Shown piece by piece: positions 46,830-54,550 of a DNA stretch of 61,042 bases. The stretch is from an uncultured Woeseiaceae bacterium (GTDB taxonomy: Bacteria; Pseudomonadota; Gammaproteobacteria; Steroidobacterales; Woeseiaceae). The notes under the pieces are model-generated. The model worked only from the letters and a program-made list of their open reading frames with translations. It was not told where the DNA came from and searched no databases. The number at the start of each line of letters is the position of its first letter. Within the stretch, counting starts at the first letter, position 1. Made by a program: the position numbers and the translations under genes. The stretch is taken from assembly GCA_905480215.1 (NCBI GenBank), contig CAJQPL010000005.1, positions 1 through 61,042 of the forward strand, read 5' to 3'.

Positions 46830-48224
46830 ATGCTAAAACCTTCGTTGCAGCTAAAACTTGGCCAATCATTAACGATGACGCCACAACTACAACAGGCTAT
46901 TCGCCTGTTGCAGCTGCCTATTCTCGATCTGAACGCTGAGATTCAGGAAGCGCTCGAAGAAAACATCATGCTCGAGATGGAGGATCTGCCTGACGTTCCC
47001 CGCACCAATGCAGAATCCACCGCTGAAATCGAGACTATTAAGTCTGATGAGCAATGGGAATCGCGCGCCATCGAACGATCGCAAGACAGTGGCTGGAACG
47101 GCGAAGGTCGGCCTGTTAGTGAGTTTGCAGATGAATCCCGTGAAAGCCTGCATGAACACTTGTATTGGCAACTGGAAATAGAAAACTTTAGCGCCCGTGA
47201 GGCACTCATCGGCGAGGCACTGGTCGATTCCATTAATGATGATGGCTACCTGATTGGCGAACTGGATGACATCGTTGCTGGTCTTGACGAACAGCCACCG
47301 ATTTCGCCCGAAGAAGTAGAAAGCACTCTCCTCAAAGTACAACGACTCGACCCTGTCGGCGTCGGTGCGCGATCTTTGTCAGAGTGCATTGCAAGGCAAA
47401 TTGAGCAACTGGATCCGGGTACGCCCGGCCTGAAGTTGGCACTGGAGATTGCCACCGGCCACCTCGACCTTGTAGCGAGCCGAGATTACGGCGAGATGCG
47501 CCGTAGCCTGCGAACTTCGGAGGATAATCTTCATGAAGCAGTAGCTCTGGTGCGTGCCTGCAACCCCAAGCCCGGCCTCGCCGTTAGTCCGGCTGCAGCG
47601 CAGTATGTCATTCCGGATGTATTCGTCCGCAAGATCGACAATCGCTGGCAAGTTGAGGTTAGCTCAACCGGTGTACCACGACTGTCGGTTAATCAGCAGT
47701 ACGCCAAGTTACTTCACGGCAGCAGTGAACATGCCGTACTCAAGACGCAACTGCAGGAAGCACGCTGGTTGATTCGCAGCCTCGAGATTCGCAACGAAAC
47801 TTTATTTAAGGTGGCGAGCAGTATCGTCACACGCCAAACTAATTTCCTGGAACTCGGCGATGAGGCGATGAAACCGATGATCCTGAGAGATATAGCGGAA
47901 GAAATTGGCATGCACGAATCAACCATCTCGCGCGTCACCACTAACAAGTACATGCATACGCCGCGTGGCGTCTTTGAGTTCAAATACTTTTTTTCCAGCC
48001 ATTTGTCCTCGGACAGCGGCGAAGACCAATCTTCGACTTCGGTTCGCGCAAAAATCAAGAAGTTGATCGGCACCGAGAATCCGGCGAAACCGCTAAGTGA
48101 CAGCAAGATAACGAACTTACTCAAGGACGGCGGAATTACAGTTGCCAGAAGGACGGTCGCCAAGTACCGTGAAGCTATGAATATCCCATCGTCCAGCGAC
48201 CGAAGAGTTCGCGAGACACGCTAA
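46830..48224 (+). CDS. rpoN: RNA polymerase sigma-54 factor RpoN
   Basis: Sigma-54 directs RNA polymerase to -24/-12 promoters that need enhancer-binding activators. The 464 residues show the N-terminal glutamine-rich region I (LGQSLTMTPQLQQAIRLLQL), an acidic region II, the core-binding domain, the helix-turn-helix (ISRVTTNKYMHTPRGVFEFKYFF) and the C-terminal RpoN box ARRTVAKYREAMNIP. It heads the conserved group rpoN-hpf-ptsN-rapZ. Confidence 0.97.
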   Translation: MLKPSLQLKLGQSLTMTPQLQQAIRLLQLPILDLNAEIQEALEENIMLEMEDLPDVPRTNAESTAEIETIKSDEQWESRAIERSQDSGWNGEGRPVSEFADESRESLHEHLYWQLEIENFSAREALIGEALVDSINDDGYLIGELDDIVAGLDEQPPISPEEVESTLLKVQRLDPVGVGARSLSECIARQIEQLDPGTPGLKLALEIATGHLDLVASRDYGEMRRSLRTSEDNLHEAVALVRACNPKPGLAVSPAAAQYVIPDVFVRKIDNRWQVEVSSTGVPRLSVNQQYAKLLHGSSEHAVLKTQLQEARWLIRSLEIRNETLFKVASSIVTRQTNFLELGDEAMKPMILRDIAEEIGMHESTISRVTTNKYMHTPRGVFEFKYFFSSHLSSDSGEDQSSTSVRAKIKKLIGTENPAKPLSDSKITNLLKDGGITVARRTVAKYREAMNIPSSSDRRVRETR

Positions 48225-48225
48225 C

Positions 48226-48234
48226 AGGAGGTAA
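48226..48234 (+). promoter_or_regulatory. Orphan consensus Shine-Dalgarno sequence
   Basis: AGGAGGTAA lies one base after the rpoN stop, yet no ATG, GTG or TTG follows within 15 nt. hpf starts 62 bp further on with its own GGAG. It may be a ribosome standby site or a relic of a lost start. Confidence 0.4.
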
Positions 48235-48295
48235 CACTCAAGATCGCTATTTCAATCCAAAGGGGACCGCATAAACACACCAACTGGAGACAACT

Positions 48296-48616
48296 ATGCA
48301 ATTGAATGTTTCAGGCCATCACCTTGAAGTAACGGATTCACTGCGCGAATATGTCGAATCTAAAATGAAGAAAACAGCTCGTCACTTTGACCTCGTGTCT
48401 GACGTCCAATGTATCCTGACCGTCGAGAAGCTCCGGCATAAAGCAGAGGCAACTGTCCACGTAAATGGTGGTACGATCTACGCTGACAATACGGAAGGGG
48501 ATATGTACGCTGCGATTGATGGTCTTGTAGACAAGCTTGAAAGGCGAGTTAGAAAATACAAAGAAAAACTCGTCGATCACCACGCTAAAGACAAAGTGAA
48601 AATAAGAAACGCCTAA
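48296..48616 (+). CDS. hpf: Ribosome hibernation-promoting factor HPF (short form)
   Basis: HPF binds the 30S subunit near the decoding site and helps form inactive 100S ribosomes in stationary phase. The 106 residues are a single beta-alpha domain (MQLNVSGHHLEVTDSLREYVESKM; KAEATVHVNGGTIYADNTEGDMYAAIDGLVDKLERRVRKYKEK) without the long-HPF dimerisation domain. GGAG is 9 bp before ATG. A 13-bp hairpin follows the stop. Confidence 0.96.
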   Translation: MQLNVSGHHLEVTDSLREYVESKMKKTARHFDLVSDVQCILTVEKLRHKAEATVHVNGGTIYADNTEGDMYAAIDGLVDKLERRVRKYKEKLVDHHAKDKVKIRNA

Positions 48617-48624
48617 TGCTGCAC

Positions 48625-48658
48625 GCGATTTGTGCGGTAATCTGGCCGCACAAATCGC
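48625..48658 (+). repeat. Perfect 13-bp inverted repeat between hpf and ptsN
   Basis: GCGATTTGTGCGG (48625-48637) and CCGCACAAATCGC (48646-48658) are exact reverse complements with an 8-nt loop. No T run follows, so it is unlikely to terminate transcription by itself. Its place between hpf and ptsN suggests an mRNA processing or 3' protection element that sets the HPF to PtsN ratio. Confidence 0.85.
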
Positions 48659-48676
48659 CGCAACCTAGAAACCCCT

Positions 48677-49171
48677 ATGTTCCTTGAAGACATCATTATG
48701 CCGGATGGCGTGTTATGTAACGCTACCGCCCGAAGCAAGAAACATTGCCTGGAAATATTGAGCGAGCTGCTGGTCCGCTCCGTTCCGGGTATCGCCAGCG
48801 AATCCACCTTTGGTTGTCTCAACGACCGCGAGCGCCTCGGCTGCACGGGCTTGAACAGAGGAGTTGCCTTTCCACATTGTCGCGTTGAAGGACTAAACGA
48901 GTGTCATGCAGCGCTAATAAAACTCTCGGAACCGGTCGAATTTGATGCCGCCGATGGCGAACCGGTCGACATCGTATTCGGCATGATGCTGCCAACTGAA
49001 CTCAATGAAGAGCATCACGCCGCCATCAAGATGATTACCCGGATATTGGCCGACGAAGGCCTGCGCTCACGACTGCGCAGTGCAAACTCAAGCAATGCTC
49101 TTTTCGACGCTTTGCTCAACGGCTCCGATCTACTGGCACCCAATCCTGCGCGCCTCGCGCAGAGTTCCTGA
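48677..49171 (+). CDS. ptsN: Nitrogen PTS enzyme IIA (PtsN)
   Basis: PtsN is the EIIA-like phosphocarrier of the nitrogen PTS, which controls potassium transport and other regulators. The 164 residues have the active-site histidine H67 in NRGVAFPHCRVEG; the residue after it is cysteine where glycine is common (PHGK). Start ATG 48677 (MFLEDIIMPD); an ATG 21 bp downstream is possible. The partner NPr (ptsO) is not found after rapZ. Confidence 0.92.
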   Translation: MFLEDIIMPDGVLCNATARSKKHCLEILSELLVRSVPGIASESTFGCLNDRERLGCTGLNRGVAFPHCRVEGLNECHAALIKLSEPVEFDAADGEPVDIVFGMMLPTELNEEHHAAIKMITRILADEGLRSRLRSANSSNALFDALLNGSDLLAPNPARLAQSS

Positions 49172-49198
49172 CTTACGCAGTTTCATGCACCGATAATC

Positions 49199-50089
49199 AT
49201 GTCCAGAGAACTCCGACTGATTATCGTCAGCGGCCTGTCAGGGTCGGGAAAGTCGGTTGCACTTCACGTTCTCGAGGACCTCGGCTACTACTGCATCGAT
49301 AACCTGCCAGCCGCGCTGTTGAAATCGGCGGTGCACGAGGCACATTCGAAACAGGGTTCAGCCGCCGAACTACTCGCTGTCGGTGTTGATGCCCGAAATC
49401 GGCCGCAGGATCTAGAATCGTTACCGGGACTCGTGACGGACCTTAAAGAACAAGGCGTACGCACCGATATTATCTTTCTTGACGCGACCGATGAAGTATT
49501 GCTGCAGCGCTATAGTGAATCGCGCCGCCGACACCCGCTGGCACACCAGGGCGCTGAATTGCGCAAGGCGATCGAAACCGAAAGAGAAATTCTCACGCAG
49601 ATCAATGATGCCGCCGACCTGATAATTGATACCTCCACCAGCAGTATTTACGAACTCGCTGATGTCCTGCGTGAACGAGTCGATCGCAGACAGCATAATT
49701 CGCTTTCTGTACTCATTGAGTCTTTTGGATACAAGTACCGTATTCCAGCTGATGCCGATTTCGTTTTTGACATGCGTTGTTTGCCGAACCCGTACTGGAC
49801 TATCGAGCTACGCGGATTGACAGGACTCGATGACGAGGTAGTTGAATTTCTCAATGCGCAGGAAATGTTCATCGCCATGTATGATGACATTGCGGCCTTT
49901 CTCGATCGTTGGATACCGCGATTCGAGGACGCCCACCGCGGCTACCTGACTATTGCAATCGGTTGCACCGGTGGGCAACACCGCTCAGTGTGTATGGCGG
50001 AAAAACTTGCCGCGGTTTTGCGTGTAAAGAACAGCTCAGTTCTTACGCGGCACAACAGCTTGCCGCAGCTCCGGAATCACTCTAACTAA
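49199..50089 (+). CDS. rapZ: RNase adaptor / nucleotide-binding protein RapZ
   Basis: In E. coli RapZ binds small RNAs and guides RNase E to control GlmS, hence cell-wall sugar supply. The 296 residues contain Walker A GLSGSGKS (12-19), the Walker B-like FLDATDEVLLQRYSESRRRHPL, and the C-terminal GCTGGQHRSVCMAEKLA signature. The start follows ptsN by 27 bp. The tail after HRSV (KNSSVLTRHNSL) is not strongly basic by eye. Confidence 0.95.
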   Translation: MSRELRLIIVSGLSGSGKSVALHVLEDLGYYCIDNLPAALLKSAVHEAHSKQGSAAELLAVGVDARNRPQDLESLPGLVTDLKEQGVRTDIIFLDATDEVLLQRYSESRRRHPLAHQGAELRKAIETEREILTQINDAADLIIDTSTSSIYELADVLRERVDRRQHNSLSVLIESFGYKYRIPADADFVFDMRCLPNPYWTIELRGLTGLDDEVVEFLNAQEMFIAMYDDIAAFLDRWIPRFEDAHRGYLTIAIGCTGGQHRSVCMAEKLAAVLRVKNSSVLTRHNSLPQLRNHSN

Positions 50090-50108
50090 GCTGCTAGACT
50101 CCGATCGC

Positions 50109-51458
50109 ATGGACGTTCGCGAGCAAATAACCGACCCCCTGGAGCAATTACGGCAGCAGCTGGATGCTGGTGGTATGCGTCCTGCGCGAATCATGATCAA
50201 TAGCCTGCATCCCTCCGAACTGGCCCGCCTGCTCGAGTCACTACCACTCAAGAAGCGCGCCATGGTATGGGAAATTGTCAACCCGGAACTTCAGGGTGAC
50301 GTTCTCGTCGAGGTTTCCGATGAGGTTCGCGATGGCCTCCTCGAGGGTATGCCGACCGAAGAGTTAATCGCCGCGACCGAAGGCATGGAGGTCGATGATC
50401 TCGCCGATCTCCTGATCGACCTTCCCGAAGCAGTCACCCAGGAGGTCTTGCAATCGCTCAACATGCAGGACCAGGAACGGCTCCAGCAAGTACTGGCCTA
50501 TAATGAGGAAAGTGCCGGCGGATTAATGAACGTCGACATAGTTACGGTGCGCCCCGACGTTTCGCTCGAAGTGGTCAGCCGTTACTTACGTTTCGTCGGC
50601 AAGATTCCGGACGGCACCGATTCGATATTTGTTGTCAGCAGAGGCAACAACTACATCGGCTCATTGTATTTATCCCGATTGCTAACCAATGATCCCGACG
50701 AATTGGTGGCAAATATCATGTCAACAGACGTCATGCCGATCCCCGCAAATACTCCCTCGTCACAAGTCGTCTGGGAATTCGAAAATCACGACCTGCTATC
50801 GGCTCCAGTTGTTGATGATGAGTTTCGGGTCTTAGGCCGTATTACCGTTGATGATGTCGTCGATGTCATTCGTGACGAAGCAGAACACTCCCTGATGAGT
50901 GCTGCCGGCCTTGACGAAGAAGACGACATGTTTGCACCGGTTGTAAAGAGCGCCCTGCGCCGCGCAATCTGGCTCGGCGTAAACTTGTGCACAGCATTTG
51001 TCGCAGCCGCCGTTGTCGACATGTTTCAGACGACGGTCGACAAGATCGTGTTGTTAGCGGTGCTGATGCCTGTTGTGCCAAGCATGGGCGGTGTCGCCGG
51101 AACACAGTCGCTAACAATAATTACGCGCGCGATCGCCCTGGGTCAGATCAACAAAGACAACGCAATCGGAATTTTGCGCAAGGAACTGCTGGTTGGCATC
51201 TTAAATGGCTTAGGTTGGGCCATTGTTGTTTCAATGGTGACTTACTGGTGGTTCAACGAGTGGCGCATCGGCGCCATCATCGGTGCCGCGATGATAATCA
51301 ATCTGATCATCGCTGCGCTTGCCGGTTTTAGCATTCCTTTGATACTAAAACGCCTCAACGTGGATCCAGCTTTGGCTGGCGGTGTCGTGCTGACAACAGT
51401 GACCGACGTCATCGGTTACTCGGCTTTTCTCGGTCTTGGCGCAGCATTTTTGTTGTAG
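50109..51458 (+). CDS. mgtE: Magnesium transporter MgtE
   Basis: MgtE is a gated magnesium channel. The 449 residues have the cytoplasmic N domain (HPSELARLLESLPLKKRAMVWE), a CBS pair (about 135-260, with MNVDIVTVRPDV and IMSTDVMPIPANTPSSQ), and five C-terminal membrane helices beginning near 285 with the conserved LMPVVPSMGGVAGTQSL. It starts 19 bp after rapZ, in the place where ptsO usually lies, and ends facing the patatin gene. Confidence 0.95.
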   Translation: MDVREQITDPLEQLRQQLDAGGMRPARIMINSLHPSELARLLESLPLKKRAMVWEIVNPELQGDVLVEVSDEVRDGLLEGMPTEELIAATEGMEVDDLADLLIDLPEAVTQEVLQSLNMQDQERLQQVLAYNEESAGGLMNVDIVTVRPDVSLEVVSRYLRFVGKIPDGTDSIFVVSRGNNYIGSLYLSRLLTNDPDELVANIMSTDVMPIPANTPSSQVVWEFENHDLLSAPVVDDEFRVLGRITVDDVVDVIRDEAEHSLMSAAGLDEEDDMFAPVVKSALRRAIWLGVNLCTAFVAAAVVDMFQTTVDKIVLLAVLMPVVPSMGGVAGTQSLTIITRAIALGQINKDNAIGILRKELLVGILNGLGWAIVVSMVTYWWFNEWRIGAIIGAAMIINLIIAALAGFSIPLILKRLNVDPALAGGVVLTTVTDVIGYSAFLGLGAAFLL

Positions 51459-51482
51459 TGGGACTTTGACGGCTGCAATTCG

Positions 51483-52700
51483 CTAAGCATCGTCGGCGCG
51501 AAACGCACTCAGGTCCTTCTTAATCCATTCCGGCGCGAAAAGACGAGGCACCTCATCGCCGCTTACAAATGCGAGCAGCTCATCCTTAATCTTCATTGCG
51601 TCGCGATACCCCAGCGCAATCAACTCGCGCGTGTAGGCACGCTCGAACAGCAGGAAACTTAGGAGTCGGTTTTGACCCGGCCCTTTTCCACTGACTCCGC
51701 GCAGCAACGCCCGGATCGCGAACGGCAGTTCCTGTCGATGGCGAGCCGCAATTTCTCGCAGGTCTTCGCTCGGTACAACCAGCATGGTATCAATCGGTCG
51801 CACGTTCTTTAGTGCACCGCTACGTATATCCTCTGGGACTGCATCAATTAGATCGTTAATTCGCGTAATTCGCTCCAGATCCGAATACAGTCCGTCCATA
51901 AACAAGGTATCCAGCATATAGCCCGCGATCTGCCCCAGGCTGGGCGAAGTTGGCAATGTCGAAGACACGGGGTCACCGGTTTCATCGCGTATGCCTATCA
52001 CCAATATCCTGTCCGCGCCCAAATGCACAGCAGGACTCAAGGGTGTTGCCTGGCGCATCGCGCCGTCGCCAAAGAATTCGTTGCCGATCGGTTGTGGTGG
52101 AAAAATTAACGGCACCGCGATACTTGCCATCAAGTGATCGAGATTCAAATCGACGCTCTTGCCAAGGCGTCGCGTGCGTTCCCAATCCTGCAATTCATCC
52201 GCGCCCTCAAAAAAGGACGTAGATCGGGCGGACTGATATCCCGCAGCCGTAACAGCCACTGCGCCGAGGTCGCCTCGTTCAATGGCATCCCTGATGCGTG
52301 GAAAATGCACGTTGTTGCTTAATAGCTCCCGCAACGGGGAATTGTCCAGCAAGGACCTGGGCGCGCCGACCAGCCAACCACCAAGGACGATCGATGAAAA
52401 CCAGTGCAGACTGCTTTTGAGCATTGTCAGGCGGTCCGTCTTGTATACCTGGTAGCAGCGGAAATTCGCCCAGACATGCTCAAGCTCAGCGACCGCTGTG
52501 CGAAAGTGCTGCGCTTTTGATGCGAGCACAACCGAATTGACGGCCCCCGCCGAGGTGCCGCTGATTACGGAGAATGGATTCGCGTTTTTTCTTGGCATCA
52601 CCTCTGCCAGCGCTTTCAGAACGCCAACCTGAAACGCGCCACGCGCGCCGCCGCCAGGAAGCACCAAGGCCGTTTTGATTGAGTCAGATCGATTGTTCAT
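51483..52700 (-). CDS. Patatin-like phospholipase
   Basis: A probable serine lipid acyl hydrolase. The 405 residues have the oxyanion loop PGGGARGAFQVG, the nucleophile elbow GTSAG with S50, and the catalytic aspartate D212 in GDGAMRQ, so the dyad is complete. No signal peptide or membrane segment is obvious. The substrate is unknown; related bacterial patatins act on phospholipids. It is transcribed alone and divergently from the peroxiredoxin gene. Confidence 0.9.
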   Translation of the reverse strand: MNNRSDSIKTALVLPGGGARGAFQVGVLKALAEVMPRKNANPFSVISGTSAGAVNSVVLASKAQHFRTAVAELEHVWANFRCYQVYKTDRLTMLKSSLHWFSSIVLGGWLVGAPRSLLDNSPLRELLSNNVHFPRIRDAIERGDLGAVAVTAAGYQSARSTSFFEGADELQDWERTRRLGKSVDLNLDHLMASIAVPLIFPPQPIGNEFFGDGAMRQATPLSPAVHLGADRILVIGIRDETGDPVSSTLPTSPSLGQIAGYMLDTLFMDGLYSDLERITRINDLIDAVPEDIRSGALKNVRPIDTMLVVPSEDLREIAARHRQELPFAIRALLRGVSGKGPGQNRLLSFLLFERAYTRELIALGYRDAMKIKDELLAFVSGDEVPRLFAPEWIKKDLSAFRADDA

Positions 52701-52716
52701 AAATTTCGAGTTTTTT

Positions 52717-52746
52717 TTGCCGTACGCCCGAAGCGGGGCGTATTAT
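52717..52746 (+). promoter_or_regulatory. Candidate peroxiredoxin promoter with palindromic spacer
   Basis: TTGCCG (52717-52722) and TATTAT (52741-52746) are 18 bp apart. The spacer is almost filled by the perfect 7-bp inverted repeat TACGCCC / GGGCGTA (52723-52742) with a 6-nt centre. A dyad between -35 and -10 is the geometry used by MerR-type regulators, though the spacer here is 18 rather than 19 bp. Confidence 0.4.
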
Positions 52747-52762
52747 AACGCCACTGCAAAGA

Positions 52763-52790
52763 CAGGAATGGCTACAAGTCGCCATTCCTG
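52763..52790 (+). repeat. Perfect 10-bp hairpin in the peroxiredoxin leader
   Basis: CAGGAATGGC (52763-52772) and GCCATTCCTG (52781-52790) are exact reverse complements with an 8-nt loop, ending 18 bp before the start codon. No U tract follows. It may mask or frame the weak ribosome site of the gene. Confidence 0.7.
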
Positions 52791-52808
52791 CACTTATGGA
52801 CCCCTGTC

Positions 52809-53360
52809 ATGAAACGTTTTATTACATCAAGCGCAGCCCTGCTCACTGCAATCCTGGCTGTTTTTGCGTTTACCTCGATCGGAATAGCCAATGAGCAACC
52901 CGTTGTTGGTGGCCCGGCCCCCGAATTTGAGCTTTCCGATCAGGATGGCAATCTGCACTCGCTTGAGGACTACCGCAATCAATGGATCATCTTGTATTTT
53001 TACCCCAAAGACGAGACTCCTGGCTGCACGACAGAGGCCTGCGATTTCCGCGACAATATTTTTGCATTTCGTGATATCGGTGCACAAATACTGGGTGTCA
53101 GCCTAGATGACGTAGCGTCGCACAAGGCGTTTTCCGAGAAACACGGATTACCGTTTCCCCTGCTTGCAGATACCACTGGCGAAACCGCAGCCGCCTATGG
53201 CGTCAAGACTCGGATGTTTGGTATGACGTTGGCTAAGCGACAGACATTCATCATTGCTCCGGACGGCAGCATCGCCAAGCATTACGTGTCAGTGGATCCG
53301 GACAAACATTCTGCTCAGGTACTGGCAGATCTTCAGAAACTCGGTGCGAGTTCGTCATGA
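52809..53360 (+). CDS. Exported peroxiredoxin of the Bcp/PrxQ type
   Basis: A thiol peroxidase of 183 residues. The N terminus is a signal peptide (hydrophobic 6-26, cleavage likely at SIGIA-NEQ), so the enzyme should act in the periplasm, unlike classical cytoplasmic Bcp. The thioredoxin fold shows FELSDQDGNLHSLEDY, FYPKDETPGCTTEACDFRD with peroxidatic cysteine and a second cysteine five residues on (CTTEAC, PrxQ style), and the catalytic arginine region (KTRMFGM). The leader carries two inverted repeats. Confidence 0.9.
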   Translation: MKRFITSSAALLTAILAVFAFTSIGIANEQPVVGGPAPEFELSDQDGNLHSLEDYRNQWIILYFYPKDETPGCTTEACDFRDNIFAFRDIGAQILGVSLDDVASHKAFSEKHGLPFPLLADTTGETAAAYGVKTRMFGMTLAKRQTFIIAPDGSIAKHYVSVDPDKHSAQVLADLQKLGASSS

Positions 53361-53362
53361 GG

Positions 53363-54538
53363 CTAGTGTAGCTCCTTCATTCCCTCATCAAGCCCGGCAA
53401 TCGTGAGCGGGTACATGCGATCATCCATTAGTTCGCGAACCAATTTGACGGACGGGGTGTAGTCCCAACGAGCCTTCGGTTCGGGGTTCAGCCAAATAGC
53501 CTTCGGATACGTATTCAGCAAGCGCTTGATCCATACCGCACCGGGCTCTTCGTTCCAATGCTCAACACTGCCGCCCGCATAGGCAATTTCGTAGGGGCTC
53601 ATGGTCGCATCACCAACGAATACCAGCTTATAGTCGGACGCATACTTATGTGCGATGTCGAGTGTCGCCGTTTTCTCCGCCTGTCGGCGACGATTATCCT
53701 TCCACATACTCTCGTAAATAAAATTGTGGAAGTAAAAATACTCGAGATGTTTGAACTCAGTTCGCGCTGCGGAGAACATTTCCTCACAAATTCGCACGTG
53801 ATCATCCATTGAACCGCCGATATCGAGGCACAATAAAACTTTCACGGCATTGTGCCGCTCCGGCACCATGCGAATGTCGAGCATTCCGCCATTGCGCGCG
53901 GTCTTGTCGATAGTGTCATTGAGATCCAGTTGATCCGCGGCGCCCTCGCGCGCGAACTTTCGTAAGCGACGCAATGCCACTTTGATATTGCGCGTGCCGA
54001 GCTCAACGGAATCATCCAGATTGCGATACTCGCGCTTGTCCCAGACCTTGGTCGCGCTGCGATTTCGCGAACCCTGTTGGCCGATGCGTACACCTTCTGG
54101 ATTGTACCCGTAAGCCCCAAACGGAGAGGTGCCAGCGGTCCCAATCCACTTGCTGCCGCCTTCATGGCGCGAGTCCTGCTCGTCGAGTCGAGCCTGTAGC
54201 GCTTTCATCAATTCCTCGAAACCGCCCATGGACTCAATCAGCGCCTTTTCCTCGTCGGACAAGGACAATTCCGCCTGACGTTGCAGCCAGTCTTCTGGAA
54301 TTTCCTGCATCAAATCCTTTAGTGAATCTTCTACGCCCTTAAAATAGGCAGCGAAGATACGATCAAAGCGATCAAGGTGCGCCTCATCTTTTACCAGAGT
54401 CGTTCTTGCCAGAAAGTAGAAATCATCGACGTTGTGGCCGGCAAGGCCTTTCTGCATCGCTTCATGCAAGACCAGCAGCTCGGTGATGGAGGTCTTCATA
54501 CCTCCATCGCGCAACATGCAGAAAAACGGAATTAGCAT
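53363..54538 (-). CDS. VWA-domain protein of the CoxE-like family
   Basis: A 391-residue cytoplasmic protein that usually pairs with a MoxR-type ATPase. It begins with MLIPFFCMLRDGGMKTSITELLVLHEAM, the conserved N terminus of the family, has a helical middle, and a C-terminal von Willebrand A domain with the metal site DIGGSM (D239-S243, the DxGxS variant of DxSxS) and later aspartates. MoxR/VWA pairs are thought to act as metal-dependent chaperones or cofactor inserters; the target here is unknown. It follows the MoxR gene by 12 bp. Confidence 0.88.
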   Translation of the reverse strand: MLIPFFCMLRDGGMKTSITELLVLHEAMQKGLAGHNVDDFYFLARTTLVKDEAHLDRFDRIFAAYFKGVEDSLKDLMQEIPEDWLQRQAELSLSDEEKALIESMGGFEELMKALQARLDEQDSRHEGGSKWIGTAGTSPFGAYGYNPEGVRIGQQGSRNRSATKVWDKREYRNLDDSVELGTRNIKVALRRLRKFAREGAADQLDLNDTIDKTARNGGMLDIRMVPERHNAVKVLLCLDIGGSMDDHVRICEEMFSAARTEFKHLEYFYFHNFIYESMWKDNRRRQAEKTATLDIAHKYASDYKLVFVGDATMSPYEIAYAGGSVEHWNEEPGAVWIKRLLNTYPKAIWLNPEPKARWDYTPSVKLVRELMDDRMYPLTIAGLDEGMKELH

Positions 54539-54550
54539 CGGTTCAGGGAA

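Noticed and set aside
48625-48658. hpf-ptsN hairpin as a Rho-independent terminator
   Set aside because: The sequence after the stem is CGCAACCTAG without a T run.
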